A stretch of 64,000 bases of DNA from Variovorax atrisoli 110B (GTDB taxonomy: Bacteria; Pseudomonadota; Gammaproteobacteria; Burkholderiales; Burkholderiaceae_C). Shown in pieces: positions 52,117 to 61,228 of the stretch. Made by a program: the position numbers and the translations under genes. The notes under the pieces were generated by a model. It did no database searches and had not been told where the DNA came from. It saw only the letters and a program-made list of their open reading frames with translations. Where the stretch lies: assembly GCF_000382045.1 (NCBI RefSeq), contig NZ_KB907453.1, positions 372,001 to 436,000 on the forward strand, written 5' to 3'. Numbering within the stretch: position 1 is the stretch's first letter; each line of letters starts with the position of its first letter.

Positions 52117-53451
52117 ATGACGCACGTCTTCCACCGCCACCTCCGCCAGACCCCGCCCGTTGCCGCGAGCTCCCAGGGCATGTTCATCCGCGACGCCGAA
52201 GGCCGCGAGTACCTCGACGCCTCCGGCGGGGCCGCCGTGTCCTCGCTGGGCCATGCGCATCCCGAAGTCATGGCCGCCATGCACGCGCAGATCGACAGGC
52301 TGGCCTATGCCCACACCAGCTTCTTCACGAGCGAGGTGGCCGAGCAGCTGGCCGACGAGCTGATCGGCTCCGCGCCCGAGGGCATGAGCCACGTCTACCT
52401 GGTGAGCGGCGGCTCCGAGGCGGTGGAGGCGGCGCTGAAGATGGCGCGGCAGTACTTCGTCGAGATCGGCCAGCCGCAGCGCACGCACTTCATCGCGCGC
52501 CGCCAGAGCTACCACGGCAACACGCTGGGCGCGCTGGCCGTGGGCGGCAACGCGTGGCGGCGCGAGCCCTTCGCGCCCATCCTCGTTCCGGCCACGCACG
52601 TGTCGCCGTGCTATCCCTACCGCGAGCAGCGCACCGACGAGAGCGCCGAGCAGTACGGCCAGCGCCTCGCGGCCGAGCTGGAGGCCGCCATCCTTGCGCA
52701 GGGCGCCGACCGCGTGATCGCCTTCGTCGCCGAGACCGTCGGCGGCGCCACGGCCGGCGTGCTCACGCCGGTGCCGGGCTACTTCAAGGCGGTGCGCGCG
52801 GTGTGCGACAAGTACGGCGTGCTGCTGATCCTCGACGAGGTGATGTGCGGCATGGGCCGCACCGGCTCGCTGCACGCCTGCGAGCAGGAGGGCGTGGTGC
52901 CCGACCTGATGACCGTCGCCAAGGGCCTGGGCGGCGGCTACCAGCCGGTGGGCGCGGTGCTGGCGCAGCGCCGCATCGTCGAGGCGATGTCCCAGGGCAG
53001 CGGCTTCTTCCAGCACGGCCACACCTACCTCGGCCACCCCATGGCCTGCGCCGCCGCGCTCGCGGTGCAGCAGGTGATCCGCCGCGACGGCCTGGTCGCC
53101 AAGGTGCGGGAAGACGGCATCGCCTTCGGCGCGATGCTGGCCGAGGCGCTGGGCTCGCATCCGCACGTGGGCGACATCCGCGGGCGCGGCTTCTTCTGGG
53201 GCATCGAACTGGTGGCCGACCGGGCGAGCAAGGTGCCGTTCGATCCGGCGCTGAAGGTCAACGCCGCCATCAAGAAGGACGCCATGTCGCGCGGCCTGTT
53301 GTGCTACCCGTTCGGCGGCACGGTCGACGGCCGCCAGGGTGACCACGTGCTGCTGGCGCCGCCTTTCATCGCCACCCGGCAAGACCTGCAGGAGATCGCC
53401 GCGCGGCTCGCGGCCTCCATCGACGCGGTCACGCGTGCCGCGGCGCGCTGA
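52117..53451 (+). CDS. class III PLP-dependent aminotransferase
   Basis: A 444-residue PLP enzyme of fold type I, class III (omega-transaminase/4-aminobutyrate group). Lys269 in MTVAKGLGGGYQPVGAV holds the cofactor; the preceding LDEVMCGMGRTG binds it through Asp. SGGSEAVEAALKMARQY and SYHGNTLGAL are group motifs. It is followed by an amino-acid binding protein and an Asp/Glu racemase-like gene, so the operon may use an unusual amino acid (beta- or D-amino acid). Confidence 0.92.
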   Translation: MTHVFHRHLRQTPPVAASSQGMFIRDAEGREYLDASGGAAVSSLGHAHPEVMAAMHAQIDRLAYAHTSFFTSEVAEQLADELIGSAPEGMSHVYLVSGGSEAVEAALKMARQYFVEIGQPQRTHFIARRQSYHGNTLGALAVGGNAWRREPFAPILVPATHVSPCYPYREQRTDESAEQYGQRLAAELEAAILAQGADRVIAFVAETVGGATAGVLTPVPGYFKAVRAVCDKYGVLLILDEVMCGMGRTGSLHACEQEGVVPDLMTVAKGLGGGYQPVGAVLAQRRIVEAMSQGSGFFQHGHTYLGHPMACAAALAVQQVIRRDGLVAKVREDGIAFGAMLAEALGSHPHVGDIRGRGFFWGIELVADRASKVPFDPALKVNAAIKKDAMSRGLLCYPFGGTVDGRQGDHVLLAPPFIATRQDLQEIAARLAASIDAVTRAAAR

Positions 53452-53464
53452 GCGCTCCTTTTTT
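53442..53464 (+). terminator. possible attenuator after the aminotransferase
   Basis: A short GGCGC...GCGCTCC hairpin (53442-53458, one bulge) is followed by TTTTTT (53459-53464), the only such T-run in the operon. It may partly end transcription before the binding-protein gene. Confidence 0.3.
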
Positions 53465-53506
53465 CCCGCTCGTTTTCCCCCCAACCATCGTTCCGAGGAG
53501 CGTTCC

Positions 53507-54409
53507 ATGCCCAAGCTTCGTCCGCTGTTTTCCTTCGCCGCCGTGCTCGTGGCCGCGCTCATGCCCTTCGCCGCGGCGCAGGCGCAGGAGAACGACACGC
53601 TCGCCAAGATCAAGGCCAGCGGCTCCATCACCTTCGGCTACCGGGAGTCGTCCTTCGGCTTCTCTTACCTCGACGGCAACCTCAAGCCCATCGGCTACAG
53701 CCTTGACATCTGCAATCGCATCGTCGAGGCGGTGAAGAGCGAGCTGAAGATGCCGGCCGTCGAGATCAAGTACCAGGCCGTCACCTCGGCCAACCGCATT
53801 CCGCTGGTTCAGAACGGCACGGTCGACATCGAGTGCGGCTCCACCACCAACCTCGTCGAGCGGCAGAAGCTGGTGGCGTTCTCGCCGGACATCTTCCGCT
53901 ACAACGTGCGCATGCTGGTGAAGGCCGATTCGGGCATCAGGAGCATCGCCGACCTGCAGGGCAAGACGGTGGCCACCACCAGCGGCACCACGTCGTTCCG
54001 CCTGCTGCGCGAGGCCGACCGCGGCCGCAGCCTGGAGGTGACCAACCTCGCGGGCAAGGACCACAGCGATTCCTTCCTGCTGGTGGAAAGCGGACGCGCC
54101 CAGGCCTTCGTGCTCGACGACATCCTGCTGGCCGGGCAGATCGCGAATGCGCGCAACCCCAAGGACTTCATCATCACCGGCGAGAGCCTGCGCACCGAGA
54201 ACCAGTCGCTGATGTTCCGCAAGGACGACCCGGCGTTCAAGGCGCTGGTGGATCGCGTGGTCTCGGGCATGATGAAGTCGGGCGAGATGGAGAAGCTCTA
54301 TGCGAAGTGGTTCATGTCGCCCATTCCGCCCAAGAACATCAACATCAACTACCCGCTGAATGCCGAGACGAAGGAGGCCTTCGCCAACCCTTCCTCCAAG
54401 GGCATCTGA
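53507..54409 (+). CDS. amino-acid ABC transporter periplasmic binding protein
   Basis: A 300-residue type II periplasmic receptor of the glutamate/aspartate (GltI) group. A signal peptide of about 27 residues ends AQA. Family marks are GSITFGYRESSFGFSYLD, PIGYSLDICNRIVEAV, and GTVDIECGSTTN. No permease or ATPase genes are adjacent, so it must share a transporter encoded elsewhere. Strong GAGGAG precedes the ATG. Confidence 0.93.
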   Translation: MPKLRPLFSFAAVLVAALMPFAAAQAQENDTLAKIKASGSITFGYRESSFGFSYLDGNLKPIGYSLDICNRIVEAVKSELKMPAVEIKYQAVTSANRIPLVQNGTVDIECGSTTNLVERQKLVAFSPDIFRYNVRMLVKADSGIRSIADLQGKTVATTSGTTSFRLLREADRGRSLEVTNLAGKDHSDSFLLVESGRAQAFVLDDILLAGQIANARNPKDFIITGESLRTENQSLMFRKDDPAFKALVDRVVSGMMKSGEMEKLYAKWFMSPIPPKNININYPLNAETKEAFANPSSKGI

Positions 54410-54427
54410 GCGCTTGCCGCCGAGTCC

Positions 54428-55096
54428 ATGACCCTCATGCCACGCCTTGCCCTGATCCACGCGCTCTCGCACTCCGTCGCGCCCATCAACGAAGCCTTCG
54501 CGCGCGATTGGCCCGAGGCCGTGCGCATGAACCTGCTCGACGACAGCCTCTCGGCCGACCTGGCGCGCAACGGCAGGGGGCTCGACGACGCCATTCACGA
54601 CCGCTTTCAGCGCCTCGCGCAGTACGCGGTCGACACCGGCGCGCAGGGCATTCTCTTCACCTGCTCGGCCTTTGGGCCCTGCATCGAGGCGGTGGCGCGG
54701 CGGCATGCGGGCATCCCGGTGCTCAAGCCGAACGAGGCCATGATCGACGAGGCGCTGCAGGGGCTGCAGGGCCGGCTCGGCCTCATCGCCACCTTCGCGC
54801 CCACGCTGGCGTCGATGCCGCCGGAGTTTCCGCAGGGCACGGCGCTCGAAACCGCGCTGGCGGAGGGCGCGCTCGACGCACTGAACGCCGGCGACACGCA
54901 GCGCCACGATGCACTCATCGCCGAACAGGCCGTCGTACTGCGCGATCGCGGCTGCACGCGCATCGCGCTGGCGCAGTTCAGCATGGCGCGGGCGCGCGAC
55001 GCCTGCGAGGCGGCCAGCGGGCTGTCGGTGCTCACCACGGTCGACAGTGCGGTGCGCGCGCTGCGCCGACGCACTGGTGGCGGCGCTTCAGCGTAG
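54428..55096 (+). CDS. Asp/Glu racemase-superfamily protein with one conserved cysteine
   Basis: A 222-residue protein of the Asp/Glu/hydantoin racemase and arylmalonate decarboxylase superfamily. The first catalytic-type Cys is in TCSAFGPC (Cys79). The expected second Cys, which would sit in the GCTS-like loop of the C-terminal half, is replaced by Phe in LAQFSMARA. Such one-cysteine forms cannot racemise by the standard two-base mechanism and may be decarboxylases or isomerases. It completes the operon under RpiR control. Its last 9 bp overlap the converging gene. Confidence 0.8.
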   Translation: MTLMPRLALIHALSHSVAPINEAFARDWPEAVRMNLLDDSLSADLARNGRGLDDAIHDRFQRLAQYAVDTGAQGILFTCSAFGPCIEAVARRHAGIPVLKPNEAMIDEALQGLQGRLGLIATFAPTLASMPPEFPQGTALETALAEGALDALNAGDTQRHDALIAEQAVVLRDRGCTRIALAQFSMARARDACEAASGLSVLTTVDSAVRALRRRTGGGASA

Positions 55097-55969
55097 GCGA
55101 GAGAATTCGATCACCGAGAACAGCGCGGTCATCGCGATCTGCGCCGCGTCGCTGCGCCCGAGGGTGCGGGTGAGGCCGGTTTCGCGGTCGGTGGCCTCCA
55201 GCCCCTGCGCCAGGCGGCGGTAGATGTCCGCCGAGGGCATGCTCGCCGAGGTGCCCAGCGCGTCGCAATACGTGTCGGCGAGCACGGCCGCGAGCTGCTC
55301 GCTCTGCGCGTTCGACAGCTTCATCGGATCGCCGGTGAACACCGAGGCGATGCAGTGCATGAGGTAGGCCTGCGTCTCGAGCGAGAACGACTGTTGTCGC
55401 ACGTAGCACTCCACGGCCGACCAGAAGAGCGGCTCGGAGGTGCGGCGCCAGCTTTCGAGAACCTTTCGCGCCTTGGCCACGAGATCGGCGTGGGTGTCGC
55501 CGGGCTCGGTGGGGCGCAGCGCCAGCCCCTGCAGGGTGAGCGCGGCCTCGGCGTCGGCCGCGCCGAGGATGAAGCTCCAGAACTTCCAGCGGGCGTACCA
55601 CTTCTTGTCGTGCGCGGGGTCCAGCGGTTCGAGCAGCCAGAAGTCGATGCTCTGCACCGCGTCGCCGCGCTGCTCGGCCACGTTGCCGTCGCCCAGGTCG
55701 AGCGCCGACATGCCCGACTGCATGCGGTCGGCCTCGATGTGGCCCTGCGCCACGATGCCCGCGCTCGAGCCCGAGCGGTCGATGTCGAGCAGCCGCTGCA
55801 TCAGCTGCTGCAACTCGTGGGCCGATGCGCCGGTGGCCTGCGAGACGCGGCGCATCGAGGCGTGCTGTTCGCGCTCCAGGTCCTGCGCGTTCTTGCGGCG
55901 GTCCTGGCCGTGATCGTCGAAAGTCGAGGCGTGTTCTTCGAGTCTGTCGCCGGGCGTGAACGTTCGCAT
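55088..55969 (-). CDS. uncharacterised cytosolic protein
   Basis: A 293-residue protein I do not recognise. It has no signal peptide or membrane helix. The N terminus is very polar and charged (residues 1-70, coiled-coil tendency: HASMRRVSQATGASAHELQQLMQRL), followed by a Trp-rich stretch FWLLEPLDPAHDKKWYARWKFW (split) and a helical body. I use ATG 55969 since AAGGAG lies nine bases before; ATG 55990 is possible. It overlaps the racemase gene by 9 bp at its 3' end. Its neighbour in the other direction is uppP. Confidence 0.7.
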   Translation of the reverse strand: MRTFTPGDRLEEHASTFDDHGQDRRKNAQDLEREQHASMRRVSQATGASAHELQQLMQRLLDIDRSGSSAGIVAQGHIEADRMQSGMSALDLGDGNVAEQRGDAVQSIDFWLLEPLDPAHDKKWYARWKFWSFILGAADAEAALTLQGLALRPTEPGDTHADLVAKARKVLESWRRTSEPLFWSAVECYVRQQSFSLETQAYLMHCIASVFTGDPMKLSNAQSEQLAAVLADTYCDALGTSASMPSADIYRRLAQGLEATDRETGLTRTLGRSDAAQIAMTALFSVIEFSRLR

Positions 55970-56116
55970 TACCAATGACTCCTTCGGCATCGAATGCCTT
56001 CGCACACCCTCGACTGTGTGTCAACGCAATGCATCTGAACATCACCGGAACAGGGGAGGCTGAGCCCGAGCTGACCAGCCCCCTCGCGATAATGACCGCA
56101 CTTGAAAGGAGTCCGC

Positions 56117-56944
56117 GTGGATATTGTTTTGCTGGCCAAGGCCGCCGTCATGGGCATCGTCGAAGGTCTCACCGAATTTCTCCCCATCTCTTCGACGGGC
56201 CACCTGATCCTTGCGGGCTCCCTGCTCGGCGGCTTCGGCGACAACCGGGGCAAGGTCTTCGAGATCGCCATCCAGACCGGCGCGATCTTCGCGGTGATCC
56301 TGGTGTACTGGCAGAAGATCCGCTCGACTGTCGTCGCGCTGCCCCGCCAGCCCAAGGCGCAGCGCCTGGCGCTGAACATCTTCATCGGCTTCCTGCCCGC
56401 GGTGGTGCTGGGCCTGCTGTTCGGCAAGGTCATCAAGGAGCACCTGTTCATCCCGACCGTGGTGGCCAGCACCTTCATCATCGGCGGCTTCATCATCCTG
56501 TGGGCCGAGAAGCGTCCGCCCGGATCGGTGCGCGTCGAGCACGTCGACGACATGACGCCGTGGGACGCGCTCAAGGTCGGCCTGGTGCAGTGCTTCGCGA
56601 TGATCCCGGGCACCAGCCGCAGCGGCTCGACCATCATCGGCGGCATGCTGCTGGGCCTGTCGCGCCAGGCGGCGACCGATTTCTCGTTCTTCCTCGCCAT
56701 TCCCACGCTGATCGGCGCGGGTGTCTACAGCATCTACAAGGAGCGCGCGGCGCTGTCGATGGCCGACGTGCCGCTGTTCGCCGTGGGCCTGGTGTTCTCG
56801 TTCATCAGCGCCTGGCTGTGCGTGCGCTGGCTGCTGAAGTACATCAGCAGCCACAGCTTCATTCCCTTCGCCTGGTACCGCATCGCCTTCGGCATCCTGG
56901 TGCTGGCCACGGCGTGGACCGGCACGGTGGTCTGGGCCGACTGA
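56117..56944 (+). CDS. uppP: undecaprenyl-diphosphate phosphatase, BacA/UppP type
   Basis: A 275-residue inner-membrane enzyme that turns undecaprenyl diphosphate into the monophosphate, recycling the lipid carrier for peptidoglycan and confers low-level bacitracin tolerance. The conserved blocks are [15 protein letters not shown] (about residues 16-30) and [13 protein letters not shown] (about 165-177). GTG at 56117 is the start: AAGGAG lies seven bases upstream; the in-frame TTG 56102 is less likely. Confidence 0.94.
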   Translation: MDIVLLAKAAVMGIVEGLTEFLPISSTGHLILAGSLLGGFGDNRGKVFEIAIQTGAIFAVILVYWQKIRSTVVALPRQPKAQRLALNIFIGFLPAVVLGLLFGKVIKEHLFIPTVVASTFIIGGFIILWAEKRPPGSVRVEHVDDMTPWDALKVGLVQCFAMIPGTSRSGSTIIGGMLLGLSRQAATDFSFFLAIPTLIGAGVYSIYKERAALSMADVPLFAVGLVFSFISAWLCVRWLLKYISSHSFIPFAWYRIAFGILVLATAWTGTVVWAD

Positions 56945-56951
56945 CCCTGCT

Positions 56952-57773
56952 TCAGCTCGCGGCGCCCAGCAGGGCGCTCGCGGCCCTGGCTTCCTGCCGC
57001 ACCGCAGCGGCAATGGGTCCGTCGATCGACGGATCGAAGCCGCCCGTGGCACCCAGCGCGGTGATCACGGCGCAGACCCTTCCCGCATAGTCGTACACCG
57101 GCGCCGCCACGGCGCTGATGCCGCGCAGGTAGGTGTCCTTCACGCTCGCGCAGCGCGCCTGGCGCACCTCTCGGCGCAACTCGCCGATCGGGTCTTTCGC
57201 GTCGAGCTGCGCGCGCATCTCCGGCGTGGCCTCGCCCAGCTCCTGTTCGGCCAGCGCGACCACGCGCGATTCGTCGAGCAGACCCAGGAAGGCGCGTCCG
57301 GTGGCCGACCAGAGCATCGACATCACCGAGCCGGCGCGCACGTTCACCGTGACCGGCAGGCCCGGCTCCTCGAAGCGCACGATGGTCGGGCCCTTGTTGC
57401 CCATCACGGCCACGAAGCAGGTCACCTCCAGAGATTCGCGCAGGCGGATCAGGCAGGGCTCGGCCGCGCGGATCGGGTCGGCCTGGCGCATGGCTGCAAG
57501 GCCGATCTGGATCGCCTCGGTGCCCAGGTAGTAGTGCTGCGAGGCGGCGTCCTGCAGCACCAGGCCCGCTTCCATCAGGCTCGCGAGGTAGCGGTGCACC
57601 TTCGCCGGGCTCTCGGCGACGTGCGCCGACAGCGCGGTCAGGCTGCTGCGCCCGCCCAGGTGCGCCAGCCCCTTGAGCACCGACATGCCGGTCTCGGCGG
57701 ACTGCACCCGCTGGCGGCGTTCGCGGGCGGGGGCGGCGGGGGAGACAGGCTCGGATTCGTTGGGCTGGGTCAT
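56952..57773 (-). CDS. IclR-family transcriptional regulator
   Basis: A 273-residue repressor/activator: N-terminal winged helix (about 23-85: MSVLKGLAHLGGRSSLTALSAHV, split) and C-terminal GAF-like effector domain, ending YAGRVCAVITALGATGGFD. It is divergent from the Bug receptor and P450 genes and very likely controls them in response to an aromatic or organic acid. Direct repeats between the genes may be its sites. Confidence 0.9.
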   Translation of the reverse strand: MTQPNESEPVSPAAPARERRQRVQSAETGMSVLKGLAHLGGRSSLTALSAHVAESPAKVHRYLASLMEAGLVLQDAASQHYYLGTEAIQIGLAAMRQADPIRAAEPCLIRLRESLEVTCFVAVMGNKGPTIVRFEEPGLPVTVNVRAGSVMSMLWSATGRAFLGLLDESRVVALAEQELGEATPEMRAQLDAKDPIGELRREVRQARCASVKDTYLRGISAVAAPVYDYAGRVCAVITALGATGGFDPSIDGPIAAAVRQEARAASALLGAAS

Positions 57774-57828
57774 GACGGCTGGATGTTAGGTGCTCGCCCG
57801 GTGAGTCCGGGTAAACCCGCGATCCGTG

Positions 57829-57856
57829 AATTACGCTATGCGTATGATAATTACGC
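57829..57856. promoter_or_regulatory. IclR-linked repeats between divergent genes
   Basis: AATTACGC occurs at 57829-57836 and 57849-57856, 20 bp apart, and TACGC-tat-GCGTA (57832-57844) forms a 13-bp dyad. They overlap a likely -10 (TATGATAAT region, 57843-57851). This is a plausible IclR operator. Confidence 0.55.
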
Positions 57857-57887
57857 AATACACAAAATCCCTCACGGAGACTCCCTC

Positions 57888-58862
57888 ATGAAGAAGCACA
57901 TCGCCCGCTGTCTCGCGGTCCTTTCGCTCGCTGCCGTCGCCGCAGGTGCCGGCGCACAGCAGGCCTATCCCGCCAAGCCGATCCGCTGGATCGTTCCCTA
58001 CGCGGCCGGCGGCGGCTCCGACTTCCTGGCCCGCACGGTGGCGCAGACGCTGTCGACACAGGTCGCTCAGCCCGTGCTGGTGGACAACAAGCCCGGCGGC
58101 AACACCGCGCTGGCGGCGGCCGAGACCGCACGCGCGCCGGCCGACGGCTACACGGTGCTGTCGGCCGACAACGGCACTCTGGTGTTCAACCCCGCGCTCT
58201 ACAAGTCGCTGAGCTACAACCCCACGAAGGATCTGGCGCCCGTCACGCTGATGGGCAAGTTCCCGATGATCCTGGTGGTCGGCGCCAACTCGGGCTTCAA
58301 CTCGGCCAAGGACTTCATCGCCCAGGCCCGCGCCAAGCCGGGCGGCATCAACTACGCCTCGGCCGGCGCGGGCAGTCCGCACCACCTGGCGATGGAGCTG
58401 CTGAAGGTGGAGGCCAAGCTCTTCATGGTCCACGTGCCGTACCGCGGCGCGGCGCCCGCGCTGTCCGACGTGGTCGGCGGGCAGCTGCCGGCGATGATGG
58501 TCGACCTGGCCGCGGGCTCCGGCTTCATCAAGGGCGGCAAGGTCAAGGCGCTGGCGGTGGCCAACCCCACGCGCCTGCCGCAGCTGCCCGACGTGCCCAC
58601 CTTCGCCGAGCTCGGCTACAAGAACGTCGAGGCCGCCGCGCTGGTCGGCGTGGTGGTGCCTTCGGCCACGCCGGCCGACGTGGTGAACACGCTCAACCGC
58701 CAGCTGGTCGCGGCCATCAACGAGCCCTCGGTGCGCACGCGCATGGTCGACTTCGGCGTGGAGCCGGTCGGCAACACGCCCGCGCAGTACGCCGCGCTGC
58801 TCAAGAGCGAGACCGAGCGCTGGCACAAGCTGATCCGCGACCTGAAGATCACCCTCGACTGA
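57888..58862 (+). CDS. Bug-family (TctC) solute-binding protein
   Basis: A 324-residue periplasmic receptor with a signal peptide of about 24 residues (ending GAGA). Family motifs WIVPYAAGGGSDFLARTVA (about 33-51), HVPYRGAAPAL and LPDVPTFAELGY are present. It is 10 bp ahead of the P450 gene, so it probably binds the substrate of that enzyme or its carboxylate product. No TctAB membrane genes are adjacent. Confidence 0.94.
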   Translation: MKKHIARCLAVLSLAAVAAGAGAQQAYPAKPIRWIVPYAAGGGSDFLARTVAQTLSTQVAQPVLVDNKPGGNTALAAAETARAPADGYTVLSADNGTLVFNPALYKSLSYNPTKDLAPVTLMGKFPMILVVGANSGFNSAKDFIAQARAKPGGINYASAGAGSPHHLAMELLKVEAKLFMVHVPYRGAAPALSDVVGGQLPAMMVDLAAGSGFIKGGKVKALAVANPTRLPQLPDVPTFAELGYKNVEAAALVGVVVPSATPADVVNTLNRQLVAAINEPSVRTRMVDFGVEPVGNTPAQYAALLKSETERWHKLIRDLKITLD

Positions 58863-58872
58863 GCGCGCCGCC

Positions 58873-61224
58873 ATGTCCGCAGACACCGCCTTGCCTCCAC
58901 GAACCTCCGGCTGCCCCGTCGCGCACGGCCCGCTGTCCTCCGAGCGCACGCCCACCGGCTGCCCGGTGAGCCGGCGCGCCGCCGACTTCGACCCCTTCGA
59001 GGACGGCTACCAGCAGGACCCGCCCGAATACGTGCGCTGGGCGCGCGAGCAGGAGCCCATCTTCTACAGCCCCAAGCTGGGCTACTGGGTGCTCACGCGC
59101 TACGAGGACATCAAGGCGGTGTTCCGCGACAACATCACCTTCAGCCCGTCGATCGCGCTCGAGAAGATCACGCCCACCGGCGAAGAGGCCAATGCTGTGC
59201 TCGCCTCCTACGGCTTCGCGCTCAACCGCACGCTGGTCAACGAGGACGAGCCCGCCCACATGCCGCGCCGCCGTGTGCTGATGGACCCCTTCACCCCCGA
59301 GGCGCTGAAGCACCACGAGCCCATGGTGCGTGAGCTGGCGCGCGAGTACGTCGACCGCTTCATCGACGACGGCCGCGCCGACCTCGTCGACCAGATGCTG
59401 TGGGAGATCCCGCTCACCGTGGCGCTGCACTTCCTCGGCGTGCCCGAAGAAGACATGGACACGCTGCGCAAGTACTCCATCGCGCACACCGTCAACACCT
59501 GGGGCCGCCCGAAGCCCGAGGAGCAGGTGGCGGTGGCGCATGCGGTGGGCAACTTCTGGCAATACGCCGGCAAGGTGCTCGACAAGATGCGGCAGGACCC
59601 GGACGCGCCCGGCTGGATGCAGTACGGCATCCGCAAGCAGATGCAGCATCCCGAGGTGGTGACCGACTCGTACCTGCACTCGATGATGATGGCCGGCATC
59701 GTCGCCGCCCACGAGACCACCGCCAACGCCACCGCCAACGCGGTGAAGCTGCTGCTGCAGCACCCGCAGGTGTGGCGCGAGCTGTGCGAAGACCCGGGGC
59801 TCATTCCCAACGCGGTGGAGGAGTGCCTGCGCCACAACGGCTCGGTGGCCGCGTGGCGCCGCATGGTCACGAAAGACACACAGGTCGGCGGCGTCGACCT
59901 GCCGGCGGGTTCGCGCCTGCTGATCGTCACCTCGTCGGCCAACCACGACGAGGGGCATTTCTCCGATGCCGACCTGTTCGACATCCGCCGCGACAACGCC
60001 AGCGACCATCTCACCTTCGGCTACGGCTCGCACCAGTGCATGGGCAAGAACCTGGCGCGCATGGAGATGCAGATCTTCCTGGAGGAGTTCACGCGCCGGC
60101 TGCCGCACATGCGGCTTGCGCAGCAGCGCTTCACCTACGTGCCGAACACCTCCTTCCGCGGGCCCGAGCACCTGTGGGTGGAATGGGACCCGGCGGCCAA
60201 TCCCGAGCGCGCGAACCCCGGCCTGCGCGACGTGCGCGTGCCGGTGCGCATCGGCGAGCCCTCGGCGCATTCCATCGCGCGGCCGGTGGTGGTGCAGGGC
60301 GTGACGCAGGTGGCCGAGGGCATCGCCAAGCTGCGCCTCGTGTCGCCCGATGGCAAGCCGCTGCCGCGCTGGACGGCCGGCGCGCACATCGACGTCGAAT
60401 GCGGCACGCCCGAACTCTCGCGCCAGTACTCGCTTTGCGGCGACCCCGACGACGCGGGCGCCTTCGAGATCGCCGTGCTCCACGAGCCCGAAGGCCGCGG
60501 CGGCTCCGCATGGGTGCATGCGAACGTGAAGGCCGGCGACCGGCTGCGCATCCGCGGACCGCGCAACCACTTCAGGCTCGACGAGTCGCTGCAGAAGGCG
60601 ATCTTCATCGCCGGCGGCATCGGCATCACGCCGGTGAGCGCGATGGCGCGGCGCGCGAAGGCGCTGGGCATGGACTACGAGCTGCACTACAGCGGCAGAA
60701 GCCGCGCGAGCATGGCCTTCGTCGACGAACTGGCCGCGCTGCATGGCGAGCGCCTGCATGTGCACGCCGCCGACGAAGGCCGGCGCAACGACCTGCAGGC
60801 GCTGCTCGCGCAGCCGGTGCCCGGCGCGCAGGTCTACGCCTGCGGCCCGCTGCGCATGCTCGAAGCGCTGGAAGACTGCTGCGCCGCATGGCCCGAGGGC
60901 GCGCTGCGCGTGGAGCATTTCGAATCCACGCTGGCCACGCTCGATCCGTCGAAGGAGCATGCCTTCGAGGTGGAGCTGAAGGATTCGGGCCTCGTGCTCA
61001 CCGTGCCGCCCGACCAGACCCTGCTGACCGCGCTGCGCGCCGCCAACGTCGACGTGCAGAGCGACTGCGAGGAGGGCCTGTGCGGCTCGTGCGAGGTGCG
61101 CGTGCTCGCCGGCAAGGTCGACCACCGCGACGTGGTGCTCACGCGCATGGAGCGCGACGCCAACACCAAGATGATGGCCTGCTGCTCGCGAGCCTGCGAG
61201 GGGCGGCTGGTGCTCGAGCTCTGA
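58873..61224 (+). CDS. self-sufficient cytochrome P450, CYP116B type
   Basis: A 783-residue fusion of a P450 (about 1-455), an FMN/NAD(P)H phthalate-dioxygenase-type reductase (about 470-690) and a C-terminal plant-type 2Fe-2S ferredoxin (about 695-783). The heme cysteine is Cys389 (FGYGSHQCMG), the I-helix has AGIVAAHETTANATANAV, and the ferredoxin Cys are in CEEGLCGSC and a later MACC. This domain order is that of P450RhF, whose members hydroxylate or demethylate aromatics and alkanes without partners. Ten bp behind the Bug gene and next to an IclR regulator, so it may start degradation of an imported substrate. Confidence 0.95.
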   Translation: MSADTALPPRTSGCPVAHGPLSSERTPTGCPVSRRAADFDPFEDGYQQDPPEYVRWAREQEPIFYSPKLGYWVLTRYEDIKAVFRDNITFSPSIALEKITPTGEEANAVLASYGFALNRTLVNEDEPAHMPRRRVLMDPFTPEALKHHEPMVRELAREYVDRFIDDGRADLVDQMLWEIPLTVALHFLGVPEEDMDTLRKYSIAHTVNTWGRPKPEEQVAVAHAVGNFWQYAGKVLDKMRQDPDAPGWMQYGIRKQMQHPEVVTDSYLHSMMMAGIVAAHETTANATANAVKLLLQHPQVWRELCEDPGLIPNAVEECLRHNGSVAAWRRMVTKDTQVGGVDLPAGSRLLIVTSSANHDEGHFSDADLFDIRRDNASDHLTFGYGSHQCMGKNLARMEMQIFLEEFTRRLPHMRLAQQRFTYVPNTSFRGPEHLWVEWDPAANPERANPGLRDVRVPVRIGEPSAHSIARPVVVQGVTQVAEGIAKLRLVSPDGKPLPRWTAGAHIDVECGTPELSRQYSLCGDPDDAGAFEIAVLHEPEGRGGSAWVHANVKAGDRLRIRGPRNHFRLDESLQKAIFIAGGIGITPVSAMARRAKALGMDYELHYSGRSRASMAFVDELAALHGERLHVHAADEGRRNDLQALLAQPVPGAQVYACGPLRMLEALEDCCAAWPEGALRVEHFESTLATLDPSKEHAFEVELKDSGLVLTVPPDQTLLTALRAANVDVQSDCEEGLCGSCEVRVLAGKVDHRDVVLTRMERDANTKMMACCSRACEGRLVLEL

Positions 61225-61228
61225 AGTC

